Under the pieces are notes generated by a model, which had not been told where the DNA came from, searched no databases, and saw only the letters and a program-made list of their open reading frames with translations. Of a stretch of 42,468 bases of DNA, positions 30,732 through 38,072 are shown in pieces. The translations under genes were made by a program, and so were the position numbers. The stretch is from CAZCZZ01 sp964503335 (GTDB lineage: Bacteria > Verrucomicrobiota > Kiritimatiellia > CAIVKH01). How positions within the stretch are numbered: the stretch's first letter is position 1; each line of letters opens with the position of its first letter. The DNA lies in NCBI GenBank assembly GCA_964503335.1, contig CAZCZZ010000033.1, positions 1 through 42,468 on the forward strand. The letters run 5' to 3'.

Positions 30732-31337
30732 CTAACCTGACGCCGCTTTGACCTCGGCTTCGACTGCGGCGGGCGTGCGGCCATCCATGCTCAGGTCCTC
30801 GCGGTAGCTCTGATAGGCCTTCCGGTAGCGGGCGCGTTCATCCTCGTCGAGCGACGAGAGGTTCGCCTGCTGCAATTCGCGATAGGGCTTGTGGGCGAGT
30901 CGAAGCAAATGCCAGAGCCCCTGGAGGATGTCGTCGGCGCGGCGGCGATAATGCATGGCGGGCAGCACGCACTCCTCCGGCTTTGCGCTCAGGAACTGGC
31001 AGAGGAAACTCTCCTCGCCCTCGAGATGCTGCTGGTGCTGCGTCATCGCGTGCGCGGATTGGACATTGTGCGATATCAGTTTGAGGAAGTGGAGGAAGTC
31101 ACGCTCCTGTGTCGTCGCACGCGTGGAGCGCGTGGCGAAGAACGCATGGTGTTGCGATGTGTTCAACAACTGGAGGACGCGATCGACATGCCCGAGTCGT
31201 GACGGTGCGTCCATCTCCTGGAACGGCATGTAGAGCAGCTCTACGGCCTTCTCAAAAAACACGTCCCGTCTCGCGAGGTGAATCGGGCGATTTAGGTTGA
31301 AGTGCAGGTGCGTCACGGTCTGGTGAAGAAATAGCAC
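30732..31337 (-). CDS. Helical protein of unknown function
   Basis: A 201-aa cytoplasmic protein rich in His, Gln, Leu and Arg, almost wholly helical, with no signal peptide or membrane segment. Readable stretches are HVDRVLQLLNTSQHHAFFAT, DFLHFLKLISHNVQSAHAMT and DDILQGLWHLLRLAHKPYRE. I do not recognise a family. The only in-frame start that keeps the full protein is a GTG at 31337 without a clear SD. It converges on mutL across a large hairpin. The call rests on length, composition and the lack of an alternative gene in this stretch. Confidence 0.5.
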   Translation of the reverse strand: MLFLHQTVTHLHFNLNRPIHLARRDVFFEKAVELLYMPFQEMDAPSRLGHVDRVLQLLNTSQHHAFFATRSTRATTQERDFLHFLKLISHNVQSAHAMTQHQQHLEGEESFLCQFLSAKPEECVLPAMHYRRRADDILQGLWHLLRLAHKPYRELQQANLSSLDEDERARYRKAYQSYREDLSMDGRTPAAVEAEVKAASG

Positions 31338-31465
31338 AGGTTCATGTCACCGCGCAAGACAGCCTGTTGAAGCGGTCTAATAGAAAATGCGATTTGCAGG
31401 TCGATGATGCTCGCACCCGAATCCGCGACTGTTTAGCTTTTCCACCTTCTAGCGAATGGAGCTGC

Positions 31466-34153
31466 ATGATACGAACGGTTGCTTTCATCACGATGCTGGG
31501 CTGGGCCGGTTCGATCTTCGCGATCGACGTCACTTACTCTCCCCGGAACCCGACACTCCGGGACGTCATCACCATCGAGATACAGGGCTGCAGCCAGCCG
31601 GGGGTCATCCACTGGGGTGTTAATGCCGAGGGTACTCGTTGGAAGGAAGCGCTCCCCCAATACAGGCCCGAAGGATCGGTCATGGATGGCGTAGCCACGC
31701 GCTCCGCGCTGGAGGGCCCCGACGAGCATGGCGTGTGCAGGATCCGGCTGGGGCCCTTTACGAGCGAAGACCAGCAGGTCCATTCGTTGAACTTTGCCCT
31801 GCAGTGGAAGGACGGCAGCTGGTCGAACAAGGACGAGAAGAACTTCAACATCGAGGTATCACTCGGCCGCATCACATGGCAGCCCCGCGAACCGACGGTG
31901 AATGACCGAATCGTCGTAACGATCCACGACAGCCCCGGGAAGGGTGAGCTTCGATGGGGTGTTAATGCCGAAGGCGAGCTGTGGAAGCCCCCTCATACCA
32001 ATTACTGGCCTCGCGGGACGATTCCTGCCGACGACGGTATTGCAGTGGATACGCCGTTTGCCAAGCCGGAGAAGGGCGAGGCATCGACCGTGATCCTCGG
32101 CCCCTTCAATCGTGCGGAGCAGGTCGTAAAGACCCTGCACATGGCGGTTCACTGGGGCAAGGAGTGGGACACGGACATGTCGCGAAACTACAACACGACC
32201 ATCGCCATGAATTCCGGCGCCGATTCGCCCAGCGTGACCTTTGTGTCGCCTTCCAATGGCGAAGTGGTCGTAGAGTCGCCGCAGGTGGTGCTGGCCGCCG
32301 ACCACTCCGAGGCCGTGGACATGTGGCTCAACGGACGTCCCGTGGCGACGATTCGTGAAGCGCCGTTCGAGTTGCGGATTCCCTTTCAACAACTGAAGTA
32401 TGGCCGGCATGTCCTGACGGCGCGGGGTGCGCGCGGTGGCGACGTGGGAATGCAGGAGATCGCGTTCTGGCGTGTGCCACCTCACGTCAACGAGTCGATT
32501 CCGCCCGATACGGCGTGGGGCACGACCGTGCACGACGATGGCACGGTCACCTTCACGCTGCACGCCCCGGGCAAGCTGTTTGTCTCGCTCGTCGGAAGCT
32601 TCAACGAGTGGAACCCTTTTGCCGACATGATGAAATCGTCGCCCGATGGCACGTGGTGGATCCGTCGCCCCGTTCCCAAGGGTGTGCACGAGTATCAGTT
32701 CTGTATAGAAGGCCGGAACTACATTGCCGACCCGTACGCCCGTGACATCGAGTGGAAAGACAAGCGGGGCCGCGAAGGCCATAGGCCTGAGGATGCCCGC
32801 GCCGTTGTCCGCGTGGACCAGGCTCCATTCAACTGGAAGACGCGCGATTTCCAGCGACCGCCACTGGACAACCTCCTGGTGTATGAATTCCACATCGACG
32901 ACTTTGCGCCGGGGCAGGGTTACACCGGTGTCATTGCGAAACTCGACTACATCAAGGATCTCGGTTTTACGGCGATTCAGCCCATGCCATTCACGGAGTT
33001 TCCCGTGGACAAGAGCTGGGGCTACAATCCCGCATTTCACTTCGCTCCCGAAAGCACATACGGGACGCCGGACGACTTGAAGCGGCTTGTGGATGAGACG
33101 CACAAGCGGGGAATGGCCTTCCTTGTGGACCTCGTGATGAACCACATGGACCGCAACGGCGCATTGTACCAGCTCTACGGTCGCGACTACGAAGGCAGCC
33201 CGTTCTTCCGCCAGTTCCAGGGCGAGAACTGGGGCTTCCCGGATCTCGAACAGACTTCACGCGCCTTCAAGCGCTATGCCGCGGATGTGGTGCAGTACTG
33301 GACGCGCGAATACCATGCCGACGGCATTCGCTACGACGCGACCCGATTCGTCGAGTGGTCCGGGTATAATGATTGGGGCGGCGGTTGGCTGGCCTACGCG
33401 GCCAAGCAGGCCGATCCCCATTCGTACCAGATCGCAGAGCATATGCCCTCGGATCCGGAATTCATCAATGTCACGGAGATGGATACGACGTGGCATGACT
33501 CGTTCCGCTGGCGGATGCGGGAAATGGTGGAAAACGCATTCCTCGACAGGGGTACCTTCGAACGCATGCTCATGCCGACTCTTGAGGGCTACACGAATCC
33601 AGTCCAGCGAATGGCATACACGGAGAGCCATGACGAAGAGCGAGTGATGCACGAGTTGATGAAACGCGGATACAGTAGGGACGAAGCCTTCCGCCGATGC
33701 AGCCTGGCCTTGGCGCTTACCTTAACGGTTCCAGGTTGCGCGATGGTCTACTCAGGTCAGGAGTTCGCCGAGGACACGCCGAAAGTCGTCGGTCCAAATC
33801 CCCTGTCTTTCCAAAAGCTCAAGCGAAGCGCAAACCAGGCGTTCTTCCAGGATGCACGGGCGCTGTTGAGGTTGCGGACCAGCAATCCAGCTCTATCGCA
33901 AGGTTCTGTGACCATACAGACCCACGGAGTCCCTGATCAGGTTGCCGCTTACTCGCGCCGGAAGGATGACCACGCAGTCGTCGTCATCGCGAACTTCGGG
34001 AAGGTTCGCCAGTCGGCGACGCTCGAATTCCCCTTTGCAGGCACCTGGCACAGCGTTCTCGAGGCACGTGACATTCCTCTCGGGGCGGCGACCAGCATGG
34101 TGGCGCGGCTCGAGCCCGGCGAAGTCCTGGTCTACACCGGCGTGGCGAAGTAG
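31466..34153 (+). CDS. Secreted GH13 alpha-glucan-active enzyme with tandem N-terminal modules
   Basis: An 895-aa secreted enzyme. Signal peptide at 1-19. Two similar beta modules follow (about 21-132 and 135-246), each with a VIHWGVNAEG/LRWGVNAEGE core and an LGPF strand, probably starch-binding. Next come an Ig-like segment (255-320), a CBM48-like domain (about 355-430, LVGSFNEWNPF) and a GH13 barrel from about 470. The catalytic set is intact: VDLVMNH (554-560), GIRYDATRF with nucleophile Asp624, IAEHM with Glu658 and ESHDEERV with Asp723. CBM48 plus a barrel opening VYEFHIDDF resembles glycogen branching and debranching enzymes, but the export signal argues for action on external glucan. 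A C-terminal beta domain ends the protein. ATG 31466 is preceded by TGGAG and starts the signal peptide. Confidence 0.9.
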   Translation: MIRTVAFITMLGWAGSIFAIDVTYSPRNPTLRDVITIEIQGCSQPGVIHWGVNAEGTRWKEALPQYRPEGSVMDGVATRSALEGPDEHGVCRIRLGPFTSEDQQVHSLNFALQWKDGSWSNKDEKNFNIEVSLGRITWQPREPTVNDRIVVTIHDSPGKGELRWGVNAEGELWKPPHTNYWPRGTIPADDGIAVDTPFAKPEKGEASTVILGPFNRAEQVVKTLHMAVHWGKEWDTDMSRNYNTTIAMNSGADSPSVTFVSPSNGEVVVESPQVVLAADHSEAVDMWLNGRPVATIREAPFELRIPFQQLKYGRHVLTARGARGGDVGMQEIAFWRVPPHVNESIPPDTAWGTTVHDDGTVTFTLHAPGKLFVSLVGSFNEWNPFADMMKSSPDGTWWIRRPVPKGVHEYQFCIEGRNYIADPYARDIEWKDKRGREGHRPEDARAVVRVDQAPFNWKTRDFQRPPLDNLLVYEFHIDDFAPGQGYTGVIAKLDYIKDLGFTAIQPMPFTEFPVDKSWGYNPAFHFAPESTYGTPDDLKRLVDETHKRGMAFLVDLVMNHMDRNGALYQLYGRDYEGSPFFRQFQGENWGFPDLEQTSRAFKRYAADVVQYWTREYHADGIRYDATRFVEWSGYNDWGGGWLAYAAKQADPHSYQIAEHMPSDPEFINVTEMDTTWHDSFRWRMREMVENAFLDRGTFERMLMPTLEGYTNPVQRMAYTESHDEERVMHELMKRGYSRDEAFRRCSLALALTLTVPGCAMVYSGQEFAEDTPKVVGPNPLSFQKLKRSANQAFFQDARALLRLRTSNPALSQGSVTIQTHGVPDQVAAYSRRKDDHAVVVIANFGKVRQSATLEFPFAGTWHSVLEARDIPLGAATSMVARLEPGEVLVYTGVAK

Positions 34154-34197
34154 GCACGGGCCTCGTATTTTTCTTGAGGACGCCTGAGCCGACGGTC

Positions 34198-34206
34198 GCT
34201 ACACTT
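34198..34206 (+). promoter_or_regulatory. Candidate -10 element before the PEGA-type gene
   Basis: GCTACACTT ends 6 bases before the ATG at 34213 and no SD is present. TTGAGG at 34174-34179 could be a -35, but the 20-bp spacing is long. Confidence 0.35.
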
Positions 34207-34212
34207 TGCGCC

Positions 34213-34986
34213 ATGATTGCACTACGCATTGCCCTCATGCTGGTTCTCGCCCTGTCCGTTTCAACGGGCGCTCGCGCACAGTCCGCCGTTTCGGACAGAC
34301 CGGATCACACCATATTCACGAGCATCGAGTCCGAGCCGCCAGGCATCGAAATCCTGGCCCCGCCCGCAGACGAAGGGGATCTTCCTATTCGGTTGGGTGT
34401 GACGCCTCATGTAGCGGTGGTGGAATTGCGATGGGAAAGCGCAGTGCTGGGTAAGCTGTGGCGGAAGATGACAGCATGGTCGCCCGGTGGAATATGCGGC
34501 AGCACATACACCGAAGCGACGAAGTCCTATGACCTGACGCTTCGTTTCCTCGCACGTCGCGGTGGTGTGACCAATCTCGTCGAGATCCCGCTTGTGAGCT
34601 TCGAGTACCAAAAGGATGTCGACTACGACAAGTTGGACTTCATCCCCTCGCGTAGGATAGCTCGATTCACGTGGGACGATCCGGAACCCGCTGCGTCGAA
34701 GTCCGGCACGGAACCCGCCGCGAGGAAGGTGAAGACCGTCATGATGGCAAAGGCGGGGCAGGGTGAAACACAGTTCGGCGCTGTCACGGTGGTTTGCACG
34801 GTACCTGATGCGGTCGTTTCAGCGGGAGACATCGAAGCCGGCAAGGCGCCGGTCCGGATGATTCTTGGTGAAGGCGAACACGTCATCACGGTTCGCAAAG
34901 AAGGCTACAGGACGTGGACCGCATCCATTCCGGTGACGCCCTCCGGGGAAGATAAACTCACCGCCGCGCTCGAGGCTTTGAAGTAG
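34213..34986 (+). CDS. Secreted PEGA-domain-like protein
   Basis: A 257-aa protein with a signal peptide (ALRIALMLVLALSVSTGARA). The middle (about 25-150) has beta-strand-rich sequence without a recognised family (VAVVELRWESAVLGKLWRKM, YDLTLRFLARRGGVTNLVEI). The C-terminal 70 residues resemble a PEGA module: GAVTVVCTVPDAVVSAGD, APVRMILGEGEHVITVRKEG and YRTWTASIPV, the surface-layer-like repeat that follows kinases and secreted proteins. The role is unknown; surface or periplasmic binding is likely. It lies 59 bp after the GH13 gene and ends before a bidirectional terminator. Confidence 0.7.
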   Translation: MIALRIALMLVLALSVSTGARAQSAVSDRPDHTIFTSIESEPPGIEILAPPADEGDLPIRLGVTPHVAVVELRWESAVLGKLWRKMTAWSPGGICGSTYTEATKSYDLTLRFLARRGGVTNLVEIPLVSFEYQKDVDYDKLDFIPSRRIARFTWDDPEPAASKSGTEPAARKVKTVMMAKAGQGETQFGAVTVVCTVPDAVVSAGDIEAGKAPVRMILGEGEHVITVRKEGYRTWTASIPVTPSGEDKLTAALEALK

Positions 34987-35012
34987 GCGGACGGAATCGA
35001 ATCACAGAAAAT

Positions 35013-35039
35013 GCCGCAGCTCAACGCTGCGGCCTTTTT
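35013..35039. terminator. Intrinsic terminator, bidirectional
   Basis: A perfect 8-bp GC stem (GCCGCAGC / GCTGCGGC) with loop TCAAC is followed by CTTTTTC on the plus strand. On the minus strand the stem is followed by ATTTTC. It lies between the convergent PEGA-type gene and the small starch-binding-like gene and can serve both. Confidence 0.88.
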
Positions 35040-35059
35040 CGTTCGTTCGTTCGAACGGG

Positions 35060-35494
35060 CTAGCGATAGTAGGCGTAGTGCGTGATGCGATAGTTGTTCC
35101 CGCCGTTGTTGGCCCAGAACCATTGTCCGGCCTGCGTCTTCACGTAGAGTGCATACTCAAACGTGATGGGGGCATAACCGGCGGAGTTGTTGCGGCCAGT
35201 CATTGTCAGATTCCAGTTTTCATCCTGACCACCAAAACTGTTGTTCACGTTGGCAAGCCATCCCGCATTGGACCACTTGGCTGTAGCCCATCCGTCCACC
35301 GTGAAGACGGCTCCAGCCGTGTGACCCCAGGCGACGGGCCATACACCGAAGTACAGGTTGGCCTGTGTATCGAGGTAGGTGTTGTTATAGCTGCGGTGAT
35401 AGACGCTAGAGGCAATCGGCCAGAGCACTTCGGCACGGGCTGACGATGCGGCGAGGCCAAGAACGGCAGCGAGAACGAGTATATATTTCTTCAT
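35060..35494 (-). CDS. Small secreted starch-binding-like (CBM21/CBM25-type) protein
   Basis: A 144-aa protein: signal peptide MKKYILVLAAVLGLAASSARA plus one beta-sandwich of about 120 residues. The pattern is VDGWATAKWSNAGW, then WNLTMTG, FEYALYVKTQAGQWFWANNG and NNYRI. This is the layout of CBM21/CBM25/CBM53-type starch-binding modules, whose end reads W-D/A-N-N-x-G-x-N-Y. The same ending occurs in modules of the GH13 enzyme at 38073-42468. Alone it could be an extracellular starch-capture protein. Start ATG 35494 has AAAGG about 7 nt upstream. A LacI-type palindrome lies 23 bp upstream, suggesting control by sugar. The exact CBM family is uncertain. Confidence 0.72.
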   Translation of the reverse strand: MKKYILVLAAVLGLAASSARAEVLWPIASSVYHRSYNNTYLDTQANLYFGVWPVAWGHTAGAVFTVDGWATAKWSNAGWLANVNNSFGGQDENWNLTMTGRNNSAGYAPITFEYALYVKTQAGQWFWANNGGNNYRITHYAYYR

Positions 35495-35517
35495 TGGGGA
35501 CCTTTCTGTGAATAGAT

Positions 35518-35531
35518 GTAAAACGTTTTAC
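35518..35531. promoter_or_regulatory. LacI-family-type operator palindrome
   Basis: The perfect 14-bp palindrome GTAAAACGTTTTAC has a central CG, the form typical of LacI/GalR-family operators. It lies 23 bp upstream of the ATG of the starch-binding-like gene, where a repressor could block it. No regulator gene is in the window, and no second copy was found by eye. Confidence 0.55.
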
Positions 35532-35577
35532 CTAAATCGCGTAGTTCGTCAAGAAGTTATCCCCAGGAAAAGTCAGA

Positions 35578-37929
35578 CTACATGCTAAACACCGCGGAAT
35601 GAACGACTTGCTGATCGCGTCCTGCGGCTGTCCAATTCGCAGAGGCTATTTCGGCAGGCCTGCCGTTGATGAGCACGTTCGTGAAAGTGTCATACGCCAC
35701 GATCCGGATCGAGCATGGTCCAAAGCCGCTTGCTATGCGATGGGCCGTGATATCCAGGGTCGCACCGGAAACGCTGGCTTCGATCCGAATGACGCTGCGC
35801 TTGCCGTTGTGATAGGCCCATGTTTCGCCGTCATCAAACGCATAGTCAGTCGCAGCCTTTACAGCCGATGAACGGCTGAGAAAGACATGGAGTTCGACCG
35901 AGGAACCATCGAAGTCATTTTCAACAGGCTCACCCGGCGCCATGGGAATAATCGAACCCTCATGCACATACATCGGCGTTGCTGCGCCAACAGGCTTCAC
36001 GCGGACTTTCTGATGTCCATCCAGCCAGGCGCCATCGAGGAAGGAGTACCAGCGCTGTTTTCCAGGCAGGACGACCTCGCGCTCACGTTCCTTCTCATCG
36101 AGGAGAGGTGCTTGCATGACGGCAGGGCCGATCATGAACTGGTCACTAATCCGGCCCAGCGGGAGCTCGGTGGTGTCGGCAAAGTCGTAGAACAAGGGAC
36201 GCAGGATCGCTTCACCGAGATTTTCCTGCTGGATGAAGAGGTTGTAGAGATACGGGCGCAGCTTGTAACGCATGCGGATGTAGTGACGCAGGTGCTGCAG
36301 AGTGTCCGCATCGAAAGCCCAGGGCTCCTGGTTGCGCGTGCCGATCATGCTGTGGTTGCGGCAGAAGGGAAACAGGAAGCATGCCTTCATCCAGTCGGTG
36401 ATCAACTGTGGCGTCGTGTCGCCGCTGAAGCCGCCGATATCAGGTCCATTGAACGGAACCCCGGATAGGGCAAGGTTCATGGAGCAGGGGATCGAGAGCC
36501 TCAGGTAGTGGTAGTTGGACGTGTTGTCGCCGGTCCAGATCGCCGAATACTTGCTGATGCCGGTGAATCCGGAACGGCTGATCACGAACGGGCGCTTCTT
36601 TGGATGCGCGGCCTGGAAACCATCACGGGTCGCCATGGCCATGCCCAGGGCATACTGGTTGTGATGGACGTAGTGGCTCTCTTTGCCATCGTTAAACAAC
36701 ATCGTCGTGTTCTCAACGTGACCCGTGGAAGGATCATTCATGTCGATCCACGCGCCGTAGATTCCGGTGGAGGCGAACTTCTTTACGTGATCAGCCCACC
36801 AGCTCCGGCCTTTGGCCATGGAGAAGTCGGGGAACACAGTCTCGCCGGGCCAGACGAGGCCGACGAAGTCGCGGCCTTGCGGGTTCTTGCAGAAGATCCT
36901 CGCCTTGCGTCCGCTATCATAGACGTCATAGCCGGGCTGGCGTTTCACGCCGGGGTCGAGGATGGGAATCACCTTGCGCTTCTTCGCTCCCAATCCCTTG
37001 AACGTCTTCTTCGCGTTCGGGAAGTGTTCCTTGTTGAGCGTGAAGACCTTGAAGTCCTTCATGTAGTCGATGTCGAGCCAGAGGCCGTCACAAGGAATCC
37101 CGTTCTCGCGAAACTTTGAGTCGAGATCCTCGAGGTCCGCGGCATTGCGGTAGCCCCAGCGGCACTGGTGGTAGCCGAGCGCCCACGCGGGGGGCAGGGG
37201 GGTCTTTCCAACGAGGTTCTGCAGCTTGCGGGTCAATTCAGGCAGGGTCGGACCGACGAGGATATAGAGATCGGGTTGTCCGTCCTCGCAGCCGACGATG
37301 ACCGCCTTGCGGTGGTCGCCTTCGAGCTTCATCTGGTTCGCGATGTTGATGTTTGCACCGGTCGACATGAACGTCGCGTGCGGGTTATCGAGCAACAGGC
37401 CGACGTACGTATTGTCGCGCTTGATGATCAGATAAGGAATCGATGCATAGAGGGGATCGGGTCGGTCATCGATGACTTCTTTCCAATAGAAGTCCGCAAA
37501 CACATCGGTGTTCCAGAACTTGGTCTGAACGCCGGAGAGTTCGAGGCCGAGCAGCTTCTCGCCCATGCCGTAGAACTGCTGGTCGTTCGAGTGATTGAAG
37601 ATGTACATGGAACTGCCGTTGCAGATGCCGAACGACATACCTGCTGGCGACGAGAGGAGGACGTTGCCCGCAGCGTCCTGCAGGTTCAGCCCGAAGGGCT
37701 TGGACAGGGTAAGGTGCGTCGACCCGCTGCCTCGCTTCGGAGGCGTGAGCCCGGCAAGTGAGTGGTTCTTCTTCCACTGTTTGCCGGTGGGACGAATGCG
37801 GTAGACATCGTTCTCGAAGGACGTGATATCCAACTTGATCGAAGACTTGCCGAGTTTCGCGGGCTTCTTCGGGTTGAATGCTTGAACGAAATCAAAGTTG
37901 GCCGGATGTGGCCATTTACGAAAGTACAT
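35578..37929 (-). CDS. GH31 alpha-glucosidase (cytoplasmic)
   Basis: A 783-aa GH31 enzyme that would release glucose from alpha-glucan oligosaccharides. The N-terminal beta domain (about 1-240) precedes the barrel. Barrel motifs are WALGYHQCRWGYRN, DGLWLDIDYM, the nucleophile in GAWIDMNDPS (Asp396) and the acid/base in WTGDN (Asp468). The usual DMNEP is DMNDP here. C-terminal beta domains follow, with FLDGAWLDG and DYAFDDGETWAYHNG. There is no signal peptide, so it acts in the cytoplasm on imported sugar, unlike its secreted neighbours. The ATG at 37929 is chosen for its SD (AGGGG, 7 nt upstream); the frame runs on to a GTG at 37986 with no support. Confidence 0.92.
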   Translation of the reverse strand: MYFRKWPHPANFDFVQAFNPKKPAKLGKSSIKLDITSFENDVYRIRPTGKQWKKNHSLAGLTPPKRGSGSTHLTLSKPFGLNLQDAAGNVLLSSPAGMSFGICNGSSMYIFNHSNDQQFYGMGEKLLGLELSGVQTKFWNTDVFADFYWKEVIDDRPDPLYASIPYLIIKRDNTYVGLLLDNPHATFMSTGANINIANQMKLEGDHRKAVIVGCEDGQPDLYILVGPTLPELTRKLQNLVGKTPLPPAWALGYHQCRWGYRNAADLEDLDSKFRENGIPCDGLWLDIDYMKDFKVFTLNKEHFPNAKKTFKGLGAKKRKVIPILDPGVKRQPGYDVYDSGRKARIFCKNPQGRDFVGLVWPGETVFPDFSMAKGRSWWADHVKKFASTGIYGAWIDMNDPSTGHVENTTMLFNDGKESHYVHHNQYALGMAMATRDGFQAAHPKKRPFVISRSGFTGISKYSAIWTGDNTSNYHYLRLSIPCSMNLALSGVPFNGPDIGGFSGDTTPQLITDWMKACFLFPFCRNHSMIGTRNQEPWAFDADTLQHLRHYIRMRYKLRPYLYNLFIQQENLGEAILRPLFYDFADTTELPLGRISDQFMIGPAVMQAPLLDEKEREREVVLPGKQRWYSFLDGAWLDGHQKVRVKPVGAATPMYVHEGSIIPMAPGEPVENDFDGSSVELHVFLSRSSAVKAATDYAFDDGETWAYHNGKRSVIRIEASVSGATLDITAHRIASGFGPCSIRIVAYDTFTNVLINGRPAEIASANWTAAGRDQQVVHSAVFSM

Positions 37930-38018
37930 ACCTTTTCCCCTGCCGATAAAGGCGCGTAAAGTAGGCTTGGCGGCTTCGCCTGTCACGGGAAATTTTAGCG
38001 CCCTTACCCGTTAAAGCG

Positions 38019-38050
38019 AAGGGACTGCGAGCTGCTTCCCGCAGTCCCTT
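38019..38050 (-). terminator. Hairpin terminator downstream of the large GH13 gene
   Basis: A perfect 11-bp stem (AAGGGACTGCG / CGCAGTCCCTT) with a 10-base loop lies 22 bp past the stop codon at 38073. On the minus strand it is followed by a weak T-rich stretch (TTCGCTTTA). It lies between the large GH13 gene and the GH31 gene, so the two are probably separate transcripts. Confidence 0.75.
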
Positions 38051-38072
38051 TCAGGCTCAAATATGCGCAATT

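Noticed and set aside
31271..31290. Match of GCGAGGTGAATCGG to the end of the hairpin near 5125
   Set aside because: A 14-base match between two sites is expected by chance in a window of this size. The second site lies inside a coding frame with no inverted partner.
30732..31337. Transposase next to a REP-like element
   Set aside because: The 201-aa protein shows no DDE, HUH or serine/tyrosine recombinase motif. Proximity to the hairpin alone is not evidence.
31859..33145. 428-codon open frame on the minus strand
   Set aside because: It is antisense to the GH13 gene, whose catalytic motifs are intact on the plus strand.
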